The notes beneath the pieces are model-generated. The model was given only the letters and a program-made list of their open reading frames with translations, was not told the origin of the DNA and did no database searches. The position numbers were made by a program, and so were the translations under genes. Below, in pieces: positions 5,874 to 5,874 of a stretch of DNA of 5,874 nt. Each line of letters begins with the position of its first letter. Positions within the stretch are counted from its first letter, which is position 1. Source of the stretch: an uncultured Prevotellaceae bacterium (GTDB lineage Bacteria; Bacteroidota; Bacteroidia; Bacteroidales; Bacteroidaceae); contig OMXX01000177.1 in the NCBI GenBank assembly GCA_900315105.1, positions 1-5,874 on the forward strand. Direction: 5' to 3'.

Positions 5874-5874
5874 T

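Noticed and set aside
1..5874. Search by eye for tRNA, rRNA, CRISPR arrays, insertion sequences and attachment sites.
   Set aside because: Nothing recognisable was seen. The only tandem repetition is the protein-coding MORN array.

Overview
The window looks like chromosome from a Bacteroidales bacterium, most likely Prevotella or a close relative. This rests on the eukaryote-type (GH13_8-like) glycogen branching enzyme, a DUF1460 amidase-like fragment, a membrane protein resembling the Bacteroidetes family DUF6057, weak or absent Shine-Dalgarno sequences, and a Bacteroidetes-style -7 element (TAnnTTTG). The genus is inferred from family recognition and composition; no search was run.

Layout from left to right. 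Positions 2-250 (+) hold the C-terminal end of a DUF1460-type, NlpC/P60-like cell-wall hydrolase cut by the window edge. Its end overlaps tail-to-tail by 17 bp with the last gene of a four-gene minus-strand cluster. In transcription order (right to left) that cluster is: a secreted protein with 14 MORN repeats (5500-4388); glgB, the 1,4-alpha-glucan branching enzyme (4361-2274); a membrane protein with about five helices and a helical, TPR-like tail (2239-1178); and a secreted protein resembling the esterase-like/phytase beta-propeller family (1172-234). The gaps are 26, 34 and 5 bp, so one transcript is likely. A good Bacteroidetes promoter candidate lies at 5528-5559, just upstream of the MORN gene. 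Right of it, a long hairpin with a T-run (5704-5749) probably terminates a minus-strand gene of which only the last 29 codons are visible (5873-5784).

How the genes might work together: only GlgB has a firm function, introducing alpha-1,6 branches into glycogen in the cytoplasm. The other three products are predicted to be exported or membrane-bound, so the cluster mixes a cytoplasmic storage-polymer enzyme with envelope proteins of unknown role. Whether this is a functional unit or simple co-transcription cannot be decided from sequence. I see no mobile element, CRISPR array, tRNA or rRNA. The most notable points are the perfectly phased 23-residue MORN array, the MORN-glgB-membrane protein-propeller arrangement, and the sharp codon-usage contrast of the right-edge gene.
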